Assembly (NCBI GenBank): GCA_964644845.1
Contig: CAZXXS010000041.1
Span: 18,499 to 82,498, forward strand
Direction: 5' to 3'
Source of the DNA: Geothermovivens sp964644845
Lineage (GTDB): Bacteria; Zhuqueibacterota; Zhuqueibacteria; Oleimicrobiales; Geothermoviventaceae
DNA length: 64,000 bases
Shown here: positions 17,821 to 27,160 of the stretch, in pieces
Layout of the letters: each line of letters begins with the position of its first letter
Numbering within the stretch: the first letter of the stretch is position 1
The notes under the pieces: generated by a model
The model's input: only the letters and a program-made list of their open reading frames with translations
Told to the model about the DNA's origin: nothing
The model's database searches: none
Position numbers and translations under genes: made by a program

Positions 17821-19182
17821 ATGTTCAGATGCAGAAACCTGGAAACCAGCTGGCCTGCACTGGTCCTCGCGCTTGCGCTCACCGTGTCTGTGCAGGCCCA
17901 GGTCGCTCTGAACGGCTACGTCAAAACCGACGTACGTGCGCGCATCAAGGGAGACCACAGGCTCACGTGGAACGAGAACCGCCTGGATCTGAAGCTCAAA
18001 GCGCATCTGTCCGACAAAGCCGTCCTGACCGCAGAAACTTGGGTGCGCAGTTTCGGGTTCCCCACAGCAACCCGTGTTGCGGAGCTTCGCTACCGAGACC
18101 GCCGTGCCGTTTTGCCCTGGGCTGTGGACCTCCGGGAAGCCTACGTCGATTTCTACGGCTTTCTCTTTTCAAACCTGGACGTGCGGGTCGGGAAACAACG
18201 CATTGCCTGGGGAACAGCGGACAAAATCAACCCCACAGACAATCTGAATCCCAAGGATTTCGAAGACCCACTGGATTTCGGACGCAAGCTCCCCGTGAAC
18301 GCTCTCAGAACCACAGTCTACGTTGGGGATTGGTCTGTGGAAGCCGTGTACGTCCCGGCCTTCACACCAGCAGTACTGCCGCCCCCCGAGTGGCGCCTTG
18401 GTCAGCAGGCATCCTTGCCGTTACCGCCAGACGTGCAGGTGACTGGTACAGCCAGCACCCTTCTCCTTCCACCTCAGACGCTGAAAGACGGCGCGAACGT
18501 GGGTTTCAAACTCAGTGGCACTTTGGCAGGCTACGACGTCTCAGCAAGCTACGCCTACGTACGCGACGACATGCCTTTGGCTACGGACGTTGTGTTCAAA
18601 CCAACCTCTCCGACTGCCGGCGTTGTCTCCACCCGGCTTGGGTTTCCCCGCTACCACGTGTTCGGCGCGGATCTGGCGGGCGAGTTTCACGGTGTGGGCC
18701 TGTGGGCAGAAACCGCAGGCTTTCTCCCAACCGAAAAAGTCCTGACAACCGTCACGTTGCCGACCCAGGACGGTCCGGTCACGACGTTCGAAACCGCGCT
18801 CAGGAAGCAGATGTTCGTGAAATACGTTCTGGGCGGCGACTACACGTTCGGCAACGGCGTCTACCTGAACGGGCAGTTCGTACACGGATTTTACGGCGAA
18901 CGCGGCCGCGACGGTCTGCAGGATTACCTGATGCTGGCCCTCGAAAAGCGTTTCCTTCACGACGAGCTTAAAGTACGTCTCGGGGCCGCGGCGCAGGCCA
19001 GGTCACTGAGCGAGGCAACTGACAACTACACCTGGATTGCTTTTCCCGAGCTCAGCTACTACCCGGTCGACAACGTGGAGCTCGTGCTGGGCGCCTACAC
19101 CATCCACGCCGAGGGCGAAACGACGCTCGCCGGCTTCGCAGGCAAAGATGAGGTCTACACTAAGATCAAAGTGAGCTTCTGA
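17821..19182 (+). CDS. Outer-membrane beta-barrel protein (DUF1302/porin-like)
   Basis: A 453-residue exported protein. ATG 17821 follows GTGGGAGG, and a signal peptide ends near VQAQ. An upstream in-frame start at 17761 would disrupt it. The rest shows alternating amphipathic strands with aromatic girdles and ends in KIKVSF, the C-terminal aromatic signature of barrel insertion. The motif KQRIAWGTADKINPTDNLN resembles DUF1302-type barrels that accompany RND/MMPL lipid exporters. It is third in the TetR/RND/LolA-like unit and is the likely outer-membrane exit or receiver. The exact family is uncertain. Confidence 0.82.
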   Translation: MFRCRNLETSWPALVLALALTVSVQAQVALNGYVKTDVRARIKGDHRLTWNENRLDLKLKAHLSDKAVLTAETWVRSFGFPTATRVAELRYRDRRAVLPWAVDLREAYVDFYGFLFSNLDVRVGKQRIAWGTADKINPTDNLNPKDFEDPLDFGRKLPVNALRTTVYVGDWSVEAVYVPAFTPAVLPPPEWRLGQQASLPLPPDVQVTGTASTLLLPPQTLKDGANVGFKLSGTLAGYDVSASYAYVRDDMPLATDVVFKPTSPTAGVVSTRLGFPRYHVFGADLAGEFHGVGLWAETAGFLPTEKVLTTVTLPTQDGPVTTFETALRKQMFVKYVLGGDYTFGNGVYLNGQFVHGFYGERGRDGLQDYLMLALEKRFLHDELKVRLGAAAQARSLSEATDNYTWIAFPELSYYPVDNVELVLGAYTIHAEGETTLAGFAGKDEVYTKIKVSF

Positions 19183-19312
19183 ACAAGCACCTCGGCCGGA
19201 AGCTAAGCTCTTTGCACCCAACCGAAACGAAAAGCGGATTTGGCAGGATCTTGAAGGACACGGGGGCGTTGTAAGCGTGGGGTTGTCCACCAAATCAAGG
19301 AAGCGACCCGCC

Positions 19313-20977
19313 ATGGCCATCACAAGCGCTCCACGGAAACTGAAACGTACCCGACAGGTCATGTCCACGCTGGCGCGGCACGGGCTCGGCGCGTTTGCAG
19401 CCGGTGCGCGCCGGTGGTACACGAGTTTTTCCCCACTTCGAAGGGCGAGGCCCGGCGTCGAAGCCATTCCCATCGAGGTTCGCGTGCGGATCGCTCTCGA
19501 GGAACTGGGCACGACGTTCATCAAACTCGGCCAGGTGCTCAGCATGCGGCCAGACCTGGTTCCTCCTTCCCTGGCTCGCGAGCTCGAAAAACTGCAGGAC
19601 AAGGCGGCTCCACTGCCTTTCGAAGTCATCGAGAAAGAGTTGGCCCGGGCTCTGGGCCCAAACTACGGGAAGCTGCTGGGCGACATCGAGGCCGAGCCGC
19701 TCGCTTCGGCCTCCATCGCTCAGGTACACCGGGCCACGTTGCCGTCTGGCGACGTGGTGGTCCTGAAAATCCGCAGGCCCGGTGTGAAGCGCCAGGTTGA
19801 AACCGATCTGGCCATTCTGCACGATCTCGCGCGGATGGCCGAGCGCACCCTAACCGAAGCGGAGCTCATCGAGCCAACGCGGATCGTGGAGGAATTCGCA
19901 CGGACCATCCGCCGCGAAATGGATTTCATCCGCGAGGCGCGCAACGTAGAGCGTTTTCGTCGGCACTTCCGTAACGATCCGACGATCTACGTGCCGCAGC
20001 TCCACTGGCAATTCTGCCGCGAGAACCTCCTCGTGATGGAATGGATTGACGGTATCAAGGTTTCGGACGTGGAGCGCCTTCGCGAGGCCGGTCTTGACCC
20101 CAAGGTGATCGCCGTTCGCGGCGCGCAGGCCATCCTGAAACAGGTGTTTGAGTACGGTTTCTTCCACGCCGATCCCCACGGCGCCAACGTGTTTGTGCTG
20201 CCCGGTAACGTGATCGTCCCACTTGACTACGGCATGATGGGCAGCCTTGACGATCGCTTGGTGCGCCAGATCGAGGACCTCCTCATCGGTATCGTCCGCA
20301 TGGACGTGGACCGCATCATGACCGTGCTGGAAAGCCTGGGCAGCATCCGTCCGGGCACCGACACCCGTTCCCTTTACGCCGAGCTTTACGACTTTCTGGA
20401 TCGTTACTACCACGTGCCGCTCTACCAGTTGAACACACCGGAGCTCGTCGGTGAGCTACTGGACATCGTTCGTCGGTACCGCTTGCGCCTGCCGCCCGAC
20501 TTGGTGCTGATGATCCGTTCTCTCATGCTCGCCGAAGCGGGAGGCCGACGTTTGTACCCTGAGTTCGACATGATGACGCTCGCCAAGCCCTACGTCAAGC
20601 GAATTATTATGCGCAGGCTCAGCCTGAAGCGCCGCATCAAAGATGCACCGGACACGCTTGAGGACCTCGAGGCTCTCGTTCGCCTGGCGCCCAAGCAGGT
20701 ACAGTCGATCCTCAGCAAAGCAAGTCGCGGCGAACTGTCGGTCAAAGTGGATCTTCTGGGCATCGAGGCGTTCCTCCACGAACTCGACCGGAGCAGCAAC
20801 CGTTTGGCTTTTGCCATGATCTGCGCAGCGCTGGTCATCGGTTCCTCGATCACGATCAGCGCCGGATTTGGCCCTTTTTTGTTCGGTTTTCCGCTGCTCG
20901 GCGTGGCCGGCTTCGGTCTTGCGGCCGTACTCGGTTTCTGGTTGCTCTTTTCCATCATGCGAGGAGGCAAGTTGTAA
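19313..20977 (+). CDS. UbiB/ABC1/AarF-family atypical kinase
   Basis: A protein of 554 residues from ATG 19313, which has AAGGAAG upstream; an in-frame GTG at 19277 would add 12 residues. The ABC1/ADCK signature is clear: TFIKLGQVLSMRPDLVP (KxGQ motif), an Ala-rich loop in ASASIAQVH, then EFDYGF-type FEYGFFHADPHGANV and LDYGMMG. Two hydrophobic helices end the protein, as in UbiB. The family has atypical protein-kinase-like ATPase activity that supports isoprenoid-quinone or lipid metabolism at the membrane. No quinone genes are nearby. A phasin-like gene follows after 59 bases, a pairing that suggests a link to membrane or lipid surfaces. Confidence 0.93.
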   Translation: MAITSAPRKLKRTRQVMSTLARHGLGAFAAGARRWYTSFSPLRRARPGVEAIPIEVRVRIALEELGTTFIKLGQVLSMRPDLVPPSLARELEKLQDKAAPLPFEVIEKELARALGPNYGKLLGDIEAEPLASASIAQVHRATLPSGDVVVLKIRRPGVKRQVETDLAILHDLARMAERTLTEAELIEPTRIVEEFARTIRREMDFIREARNVERFRRHFRNDPTIYVPQLHWQFCRENLLVMEWIDGIKVSDVERLREAGLDPKVIAVRGAQAILKQVFEYGFFHADPHGANVFVLPGNVIVPLDYGMMGSLDDRLVRQIEDLLIGIVRMDVDRIMTVLESLGSIRPGTDTRSLYAELYDFLDRYYHVPLYQLNTPELVGELLDIVRRYRLRLPPDLVLMIRSLMLAEAGGRRLYPEFDMMTLAKPYVKRIIMRRLSLKRRIKDAPDTLEDLEALVRLAPKQVQSILSKASRGELSVKVDLLGIEAFLHELDRSSNRLAFAMICAALVIGSSITISAGFGPFLFGFPLLGVAGFGLAAVLGFWLLFSIMRGGKL

Positions 20978-21036
20978 GCGCACGCAAAGGGAGTTTTCCA
21001 GGTCTTATTCGCGGTTGACTGAAGGGAGGTGACAAA

Positions 21037-21333
21037 ATGGACAACGTGCTGTACAAGGCATTGATGGCGGGTTTTGGAGCCCTGTCCCTCACGCGCGAAA
21101 AAGCGGAGGCTTTCGTCGACGAGCTCGTGAAAAGAGGCGAGGTCTCCAAACCGGAAAAAATGAAGGTAGTCGATGACCTCTTGAAGAAAGCCGAACAAGA
21201 AGAGCGTCAGATCCTGGAAAAGCTTGGGAAAGTCGTTACAAAGGCCCTTCAGGAAATGGACCTACCGACGAAAGAGGACCTTCGGCGAATCGAAGAAAAG
21301 CTCGACAGGATCGAACAACAGCTCAAAGCTTGA
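21037..21333 (+). CDS. Phasin-family coiled-coil protein
   Basis: A 98-residue, highly charged helical protein. The N-terminal segment (GFGALSLTREKAEAFVDEL) and central KPEKMKVVDDLLKK match the phasin/PhaF-PhaI-like superfamily, and the C-terminus (DLRRIEEKLDRIEQQL) is a heptad coiled coil. GGGAGGTGA precedes the ATG. Classical phasins coat polyhydroxyalkanoate granules, but no PHA synthase lies in the window. Proteins of this small type often follow UbiB-like kinases, and cotranscription is likely here. Function beyond oligomerisation is not known. Confidence 0.82.
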   Translation: MDNVLYKALMAGFGALSLTREKAEAFVDELVKRGEVSKPEKMKVVDDLLKKAEQEERQILEKLGKVVTKALQEMDLPTKEDLRRIEEKLDRIEQQLKA

Positions 21334-21437
21334 CATCGCGCGGAACAGTGTGTCGAGCCGGCAGGTGTGCCGGGTCTTTTCGCCGGCCAGCAGAGCGCTT
21401 GCGTCCGGTACGCATCTCCAACGCCGCGTACGAAACA

Positions 21438-21466
21438 CGGGCCCGAGGTTCCACACCTTCGGGCCC
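21438..21466. terminator. Hairpin between convergent genes
   Basis: CGGGCCCGAGG pairs with CCTTCGGGCCCG with a single bulge. A short T-containing tail follows. It separates the phasin gene (+) from the phosphoesterase lipoprotein gene (-). Confidence 0.7.
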
Positions 21467-21563
21467 GCTCTGTTCCACTCAGTGAGAAACCGACCGTGTT
21501 CCGCCTTCGCCGCTCTCTGGAACCAGCTGGGGAGAAAACTCCTTGCGCGTGGCGGTTTTCTCC

Positions 21564-24002
21564 TCAGTCTCCTTCGTCCCCGTCCAGGTCGATCGTCCAG
21601 CGGTGGGTCACAGGCCGTGGCATCTCCGAATCCGCTCCTTTGACGGACTTCCAGATGATTTCGTTCAGCCGCAGCTCCGGCGTGGCGTCTTCCCGGCTGA
21701 AGTCCATCGCCAGGCTCTCCTGCGCACCGTAAGCAGTTTGTGCGTTCTTCTCGTCCATTGGCACCTGAGGACGAAGGGCCGTGTACGGCGTGAAATCGGG
21801 CTTGTTGGTAAACGCGTTGATCATCGGCAGCGCTGCCGCGTCGTACTGGCTGAGGGGCGGCAGCCCCAGAATCAGCTCGATGGTACGCAACATGCTCACC
21901 GTGTCGTACATCGAGTGGTCCACCGTACCGCGTTTTACGTAGGGACTGATCGCCAGAGCCACAGTCCGGTGGGCATCCACGTGGTCCGGACCGTTTTGGG
22001 CGTCGTCTTCGATCACGAAAATGGCGGTATCCTTCCAGAACTTGCTGTGGCTCACGGCCTCCACAACCATGCCCAGGGCCAAATCGTTCTCCGCCACGTA
22101 CGCCCGCGGTGTCGGAGCACCAGGAGTCGTGCCGCGCGTGTGGTCGTTCGGTAGACGCATGATGATCAGCTGCGGCATTTCGCCCTTCGCTTCAAACTCC
22201 TTCAGCTCGCGAATAAACTCCGCGGCGCGCAGGGTATCCGGGTAGCTGAGATCCCACGGGTGAAATTTCGGGTCAAAATGCCCCACCAGGGCCGGATGCC
22301 TTGCAAATACCGAATCACCTTTGAAGTCGATGAATTCCCCGTAACTGCGGTAGGAAATGCCTTTCCTCGCCGCAGCTTCCCAGATGTACCCACTTGTCGG
22401 GAAGGCAATTCTGAAATTCCCCTCCGACGGGTACCACAAACCACGGCCCGAGTAATTCGTTGGCCAGATTTTTTCCACAAAGTCCGTGGCAATGGCACCC
22501 GTGCTCCATTCATGGCCGTCGGCACTAACCTCAGCATCCACGTAGAAATTGTCTAGCAAAACAAACGTCTCAACCAAAGCGTGGTGATTCGGTGTCACCT
22601 TGCGGTCAAACAGGCACAGATCCGGATCCCCGTTGCCCTGTGGCAAATCACCAAACACCTGGTCGTAGGTACGGTTCTCTTTGATGATGTAGATCACGTG
22701 CTTGATCAGCGAAGGTTCGCCGACCCGTCTGGGAATGGCCTGGGGTTTCTGTGCTTCTGGCTTTCTCGCCAGTTTCTGGGCCGCCTCGTTGAAACCGTTG
22801 TTCTTTTCCGTCTGCCGGGTGTACTCGGCCAATTTAGCGTCGTCCGGAACATCAATGACCGACACCGTGCCCAAGAACAGCCGCCCAATGTACTGTGTTT
22901 CCGGTGTCCATTTCGCTGTCGGGTTTGGTCCTTTCGGATTCGGCTTCGACGTGAGCCCCTTTCCGTTCGCAACGTACAGCTTCTTGCCGTCCGCACTGAC
23001 TACCACCGCTGTGGGGTACCAGCCAACCGGAATCAGTCCCTTCACCACCGCCGCGGTCGGTTTTGAAACGTCCACAACAGCCACGTCGTTGTTGGTCGCG
23101 TTGGCCACGAAGAGAGTCTTGCCGTCGGGGCTCAACGCTACACCGTTCGTCGTGCTCCCGTAGGGCGCACCCGGGTAGGGATGCAAATCGATCGTGTCCA
23201 CGGGCGCGTCTGTCCCGGTGTCGATCACCCAAACCTCGTCTGTGTTGGCGCAGGCAACGTAAAGGTGAGTGCCGTCTGGTGAAAGTGTCATGTCGTTCGG
23301 GTGATCACCCACGTGGATTTCGCGCGCCACACGCCGCCGGTCCGTGTCCACAACCACTACCCGCGAGCCTCCCCAGAGACTGACGTACGCTTTCTTCCCG
23401 CCATCCGCAAGCACCACGTCGTAGGGATAAGCGCCCAGGATGAGTTTCGCTTCCACCCGCCGCCTTGTCAGATTCACAATTGCCAGCGCGCTGTCCATGT
23501 TCTCCGCGACGTACAGTTCCCCGCCGTCCGGCGACACCGCAAGACCGGCCGGGAACAACGTGCCGCCAGTGGCACCAGCCTTGAGGGAAATCGGCGTCTT
23601 GGCTTTCCACTCCCCGTTTGCCTTGCTCCACACCAGTACCTGATCATCCGTACCGCCGGACGCGAAAAGTGTGTTTCCGTCCGGCGCGAAAGCCACCCCG
23701 AAGAACCCTTTCTTGATGCCGAGCTCACCGACGACCGAATCGCTGCGGGTGTCGATCAAAGAGATGAATTGCCGACTGTAGCCGTTGTTCATGACGGCCA
23801 GAAGCTCCTTCCCAGGGGAAAGAACCATGTTCAGTGGCAAATCGCCAACCTGGATTTGCTTTCCGGCCGGCGTCAGCACCCATCGATTCGGTAGCAACGT
23901 TCCCCAGTCGTACTGGCCGGGCCATTGAGTCTTCTTACCGCAAGCAACCAGCAGCAGCACCGCAATGCCCAGCCACAGCACCGCTCTCCTCGATCGCCTC
24001 AT
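21564..24002 (-). CDS. Lipoprotein with YVTN-type beta-propeller and phosphoesterase domain
   Basis: An 812-residue protein from ATG 24002, preceded by GGGAGGG; a start 36 bases further up would place residues before the signal. The lipobox is LLVAC. Residues of about 30-420 are a beta-propeller of repeated VSPDGGELYVA, LSPDGTHLYVA and LSPDGKTLFVA blades. The C-terminal domain is the PF04185 phosphoesterase family: it has ENRTYDQVFGD, where Thr replaces the ENRSFD serine common in phospholipase C/acid phosphatase members, and the metal-site region EDDAQNGPDHVDAHRT. It probably hydrolyses phosphate esters at the cell surface; phosphate scavenging is inferred. Confidence 0.9.
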   Translation of the reverse strand: MRRSRRAVLWLGIAVLLLVACGKKTQWPGQYDWGTLLPNRWVLTPAGKQIQVGDLPLNMVLSPGKELLAVMNNGYSRQFISLIDTRSDSVVGELGIKKGFFGVAFAPDGNTLFASGGTDDQVLVWSKANGEWKAKTPISLKAGATGGTLFPAGLAVSPDGGELYVAENMDSALAIVNLTRRRVEAKLILGAYPYDVVLADGGKKAYVSLWGGSRVVVVDTDRRRVAREIHVGDHPNDMTLSPDGTHLYVACANTDEVWVIDTGTDAPVDTIDLHPYPGAPYGSTTNGVALSPDGKTLFVANATNNDVAVVDVSKPTAAVVKGLIPVGWYPTAVVVSADGKKLYVANGKGLTSKPNPKGPNPTAKWTPETQYIGRLFLGTVSVIDVPDDAKLAEYTRQTEKNNGFNEAAQKLARKPEAQKPQAIPRRVGEPSLIKHVIYIIKENRTYDQVFGDLPQGNGDPDLCLFDRKVTPNHHALVETFVLLDNFYVDAEVSADGHEWSTGAIATDFVEKIWPTNYSGRGLWYPSEGNFRIAFPTSGYIWEAAARKGISYRSYGEFIDFKGDSVFARHPALVGHFDPKFHPWDLSYPDTLRAAEFIRELKEFEAKGEMPQLIIMRLPNDHTRGTTPGAPTPRAYVAENDLALGMVVEAVSHSKFWKDTAIFVIEDDAQNGPDHVDAHRTVALAISPYVKRGTVDHSMYDTVSMLRTIELILGLPPLSQYDAAALPMINAFTNKPDFTPYTALRPQVPMDEKNAQTAYGAQESLAMDFSREDATPELRLNEIIWKSVKGADSEMPRPVTHRWTIDLDGDEGD

Positions 24003-24038
24003 CTCAGCCCTCCCGTCTTGCCAGATCCGTTTGCCCAC

Positions 24039-24544
24039 ATGGCTCGGATGCGTTGCAAATTACACAAAATGACGAGAAAGTCAAGGCTCGCGCGAGGATC
24101 CAATCCCCGGGCTACAGAAAAAGCGTCCGCCGCGTGAACGCGGCTGCTCACGGTGAGAACCTGGGGGCCTCGAGGAACGCTTACCTGTGCAGCCCTGGCG
24201 CTCACCCCCAAGCACGGGGGGAACCGAACAGCCTTTTGCCCGCCACTCAGGCTCCCGCAGCGGCCCGCCACCGGCGACGGGTCCGCCATTTCTGAAGAGA
24301 ATGCGGAGACCCGGGGCGATTTAGCGGTGGCGGCCCTGACTTCAGCTCCGGGAGAAAACGTGCTGCCTGAAGGCCGCTACGTCCGGAAGCAAAGAAGTCT
24401 TCCGTCCCGTCGGCTCAGAATTGCCGCTCTTACGTCTCCGACACCCCCGACATCCCTTCCTGAGGTCACACCAACGTCCGGGGCTATTTTCAGAATGCAG
24501 AGGGATCCATCGGAAAGCGGGGAGTCTCCTGCACAGAAGCGCCC
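24039..24544. other. Intergenic between divergent genes, no gene seen
   Basis: About 500 bases hold no convincing gene. A small inverted repeat, CCGCGT/ACGCGG, lies at 24130-24143. The promoter for the rightward genes begins at the right edge. Confidence 0.45.
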
Positions 24545-24573
24545 TTGATTTTAGCTTCCAGTCTGTTTACATT
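24545..24573 (+). promoter_or_regulatory. Sigma70-type promoter of the GlgC-like pair
   Basis: TTGATT at 24545-24550 and TACATT at 24568-24573 are 17 bases apart. The predicted start of transcription is near 24580, about 44 bases before the GTG start codon. Confidence 0.7.
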
Positions 24574-24623
24574 CAAACGGGTTGAATCGGCATGTTCTGT
24601 TCGGTCCATTCTAAGGTGGCCCC

Positions 24624-25901
24624 GTGGTTCGAGTTCTTGCGATGGTTTTGGCTGGGGGACGGGTGGACGAACTCAGTGTGCTCACACTGTTTCGTCCCAA
24701 GGCTGCCGTGCCTTTCGGCGGTTTTTACCGCATCATCGATTTCCCTCTCAGCAACCTCATGCACTCCGGGATCGAAAAAGCCGGGATCCTGAGCCAGTAC
24801 CGGAGCACATCCATCGTGCGGCACATCGGCATCGGCTCTTCGTGGGACATGGTCGGTCACAGACGCGGCGTCCACGTCTTGCCGCCCTTCCGTGGCGCCA
24901 AGGCTTCAGACTGGTACCGCGGCACCGCCGACGCGGTTTACCAGAATCTCGACTTCATTCAAGAGGACGACCCGGATCTCGTTCTCATCCTCAGTGGCGA
25001 CCACGTTTACAAGATGGACTACAGCCAGGTGATCGACTTCCACCGCGCCAATCACGCCGACCTGACCGTGGCTTTCAAAGAAGTGCCCCTTGCTAATGCG
25101 GGTCGCTTCGGCCTCGGTAAGATCGCTGGAGACCCCGATCAGTCCGGCGGTGAGCTGCTCGATTACCAGGAGAAACCCCGCCATCCAGAGTACAACTGGG
25201 CGTCGCTCACGATCTACGTTTTTCGGACACAGGTTCTGTACGAAGTCGTCGAAGAGAATCAGCGCTTGGGACAATCGTACGAGTTCGGCCGCGACATCAT
25301 CCCGCGCATGCTTGGTCGCTACCGCGTTTTCGGCTACCGTTTCCACGGCTACTGGGGCTACACGCGTACCATCGACGAGTACTGGCAAACCAACATGGAT
25401 TTGTTGGCAGAGCCAAGCCCCATCGATCTGGACCGTTGGGAAGTGCGCACCAACCTCGACAACGAAGGGGTACGGCTGCGCGCCCCTTCTACGTTTGGTC
25501 AAACCGCCGAAATCGTGGACAGCTTCGTCCCGAATGGTTGCCACGTAGACGGCAGGGTGGAGCGAAGCATCCTTTTCCCAGGCGTCCGGATCGGGAAAAA
25601 CGCCGTTGTGCGCGACTCCATCCTGATGTACGACACAGAAGTGAGCCCAGAAGCTACAATCGATCGGGTCATCACGGATGTCCAGGTCCGCATTGGTCCG
25701 GGCGCACACGTGGGCCACGGCGACGCAACTGTGCCGAACAGGGCTCGCCCCGACCTCCTCAACAGCGGCATCACGCTCATTGGCCGCAACACCGTCTTGC
25801 CTTCCAACATTCGCGTCGGGCGCAATTGCATCCTGAGCCCCAATCTACCGGCTGAGCGCTTCGTGAACGCCGAAGTCCCGAGCGGGGAGACGGTGGAATG
25901 A
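24624..25901 (+). CDS. GlgC-like sugar-1-phosphate nucleotidyltransferase, first copy
   Basis: A 425-residue member of the glucose-1-phosphate adenylyltransferase family, with an N-terminal Rossmann-like nucleotidyltransferase (AVPFGGFYRIIDFPLSN, SDWYRGTADAVYQN, ILSGDHVYKMDY) and a C-terminal left-handed beta-helix of hexapeptide repeats. The nucleotide loop reads LAGGRVDELSVLT instead of the usual GGxGTRLxPLT, losing the Thr-Arg pair. It may therefore be a regulatory or divergent subunit. The start GTG follows AAGGTGG. Its last codons overlap the next gene by four bases (ATGA), so the two proteins are probably made together and may form a mixed tetramer. Confidence 0.88.
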   Translation: MVRVLAMVLAGGRVDELSVLTLFRPKAAVPFGGFYRIIDFPLSNLMHSGIEKAGILSQYRSTSIVRHIGIGSSWDMVGHRRGVHVLPPFRGAKASDWYRGTADAVYQNLDFIQEDDPDLVLILSGDHVYKMDYSQVIDFHRANHADLTVAFKEVPLANAGRFGLGKIAGDPDQSGGELLDYQEKPRHPEYNWASLTIYVFRTQVLYEVVEENQRLGQSYEFGRDIIPRMLGRYRVFGYRFHGYWGYTRTIDEYWQTNMDLLAEPSPIDLDRWEVRTNLDNEGVRLRAPSTFGQTAEIVDSFVPNGCHVDGRVERSILFPGVRIGKNAVVRDSILMYDTEVSPEATIDRVITDVQVRIGPGAHVGHGDATVPNRARPDLLNSGITLIGRNTVLPSNIRVGRNCILSPNLPAERFVNAEVPSGETVE

Positions 25902-27160
25902 GGCGCACCGTAGGAATGCTGCTGGCTGGAGGCGTAGGCAGTCGGCTTGGCGTGCTCGCCATGGTGAGGGCCAAACCGGCCGTCCCCTTTGGCGGCATTT
26001 ACCGGATCATCGACTTCACCCTGAGCAACGCAGCCAATTCCGGCTTGAACAATTTGGGCATCCTCACGCAGTACAAACCCCTCTCCCTCATGAAGCATAT
26101 TGGCACAGGTGCGGCATGGGACTGGATCGGGCGAACCCGGCGAGTGGAAATCCTGCCGCCGCGCACCGGCGAAAAGGATTCGGACTGGTACCGGGGGACC
26201 GCTGACGCGGTTGCGCAGAACCTGGCTTTCATTCGCGACCTGAACCCTGAACGCGTTCTCATTCTCTCCGGCGACCACATCTACTGGATGGATTACGGTC
26301 CGATGGTGGACTTCCACCGTCAGAAAAAGGCGGACCTCACGATCGCCATGATGCGTGTGCCGTGGGAGGACACGCGGCACTTCGGCGTTGCCGTGGTCGA
26401 CGGCGACCAGCGCATTCAGGAATGGCAGGAAAAACCCGCAGAGCCCAAAAGCAACCTCGCCTCAATGGGCGTTTACGTGTTCAACACTCAGTACCTGTTC
26501 AAAGCACTGGCGGAGCGCTCCGGACACGATTTCGGCAAAAATGTTGTCCCAAAAGCGGTCACCGAAGCTAAGGTGTACGCCTTTCCGTTCGAAGGCTACT
26601 GGCGAGATGTGGGTACCTTGCGCGCCTACTTCGAGGCCAACCGCGACCTCCTGCCGAGTCGCGCTTTGATTCGTCCCCAGGAGTGGGGTGTGCGTACCAA
26701 CTGGGAAGAACCCGGGCGTCGCGGCGACCGACCGCCAACGCGCTACGGGCCCACTGCGCGCGTCACCGACAGTCTCATCTCGCCGGGTTGCAAGATTGCT
26801 GGCGAAGTGGTCGGCTCCATTCTTTCACCCGGCGTTGTTGTAGAGGAAGGGGCCAGCGTCCACAACAGTATTCTGATGCACGATGTGCACGTGCGGGCGG
26901 GCGCAACGTTGGATCACGTCATCGCCGACAAACGTGTGGTCGTAGGAAAGGATTGTGTTGTCGGCACAGGCCCGGACGATCAACCCAACCGGCGTTTCCC
27001 GGATCACGTGTACACCGGGCTCACCATCTTAGGCAAGGGTTGCGCAATTCCTGAAAACACCGTAATCGGCAGGAATTGCATCGTTTTCCCCTGGGCTACG
27101 GCCAAGGATTTTCCGACGCGTGTGATTCCCTGTGGCGAGACCGTAGCGCCAGACGAGTAG
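25898..27160 (+). CDS. glgC: Glucose-1-phosphate adenylyltransferase-like protein, second copy
   Basis: A 420-residue GlgC-family enzyme that would make ADP-glucose from ATP and glucose-1-phosphate for glycogen or related glucan. The nucleotide loop LAGGVGSRLGVL keeps the GxGxRL pattern, followed by KPAVPFGG, DWYRGTADAVAQN, LSGDHIYWMDY and EGYWRDVGT. The C-terminal beta-helix ends with NCIVFPWA. The better-preserved loop suggests that this, rather than its upstream neighbour, is the catalytic subunit. It is translationally coupled through ATGA. No glycogen synthase or branching enzyme occurs in the window, so the product sugar is inferred from family only. Confidence 0.88.
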   Translation: MRRTVGMLLAGGVGSRLGVLAMVRAKPAVPFGGIYRIIDFTLSNAANSGLNNLGILTQYKPLSLMKHIGTGAAWDWIGRTRRVEILPPRTGEKDSDWYRGTADAVAQNLAFIRDLNPERVLILSGDHIYWMDYGPMVDFHRQKKADLTIAMMRVPWEDTRHFGVAVVDGDQRIQEWQEKPAEPKSNLASMGVYVFNTQYLFKALAERSGHDFGKNVVPKAVTEAKVYAFPFEGYWRDVGTLRAYFEANRDLLPSRALIRPQEWGVRTNWEEPGRRGDRPPTRYGPTARVTDSLISPGCKIAGEVVGSILSPGVVVEEGASVHNSILMHDVHVRAGATLDHVIADKRVVVGKDCVVGTGPDDQPNRRFPDHVYTGLTILGKGCAIPENTVIGRNCIVFPWATAKDFPTRVIPCGETVAPDE

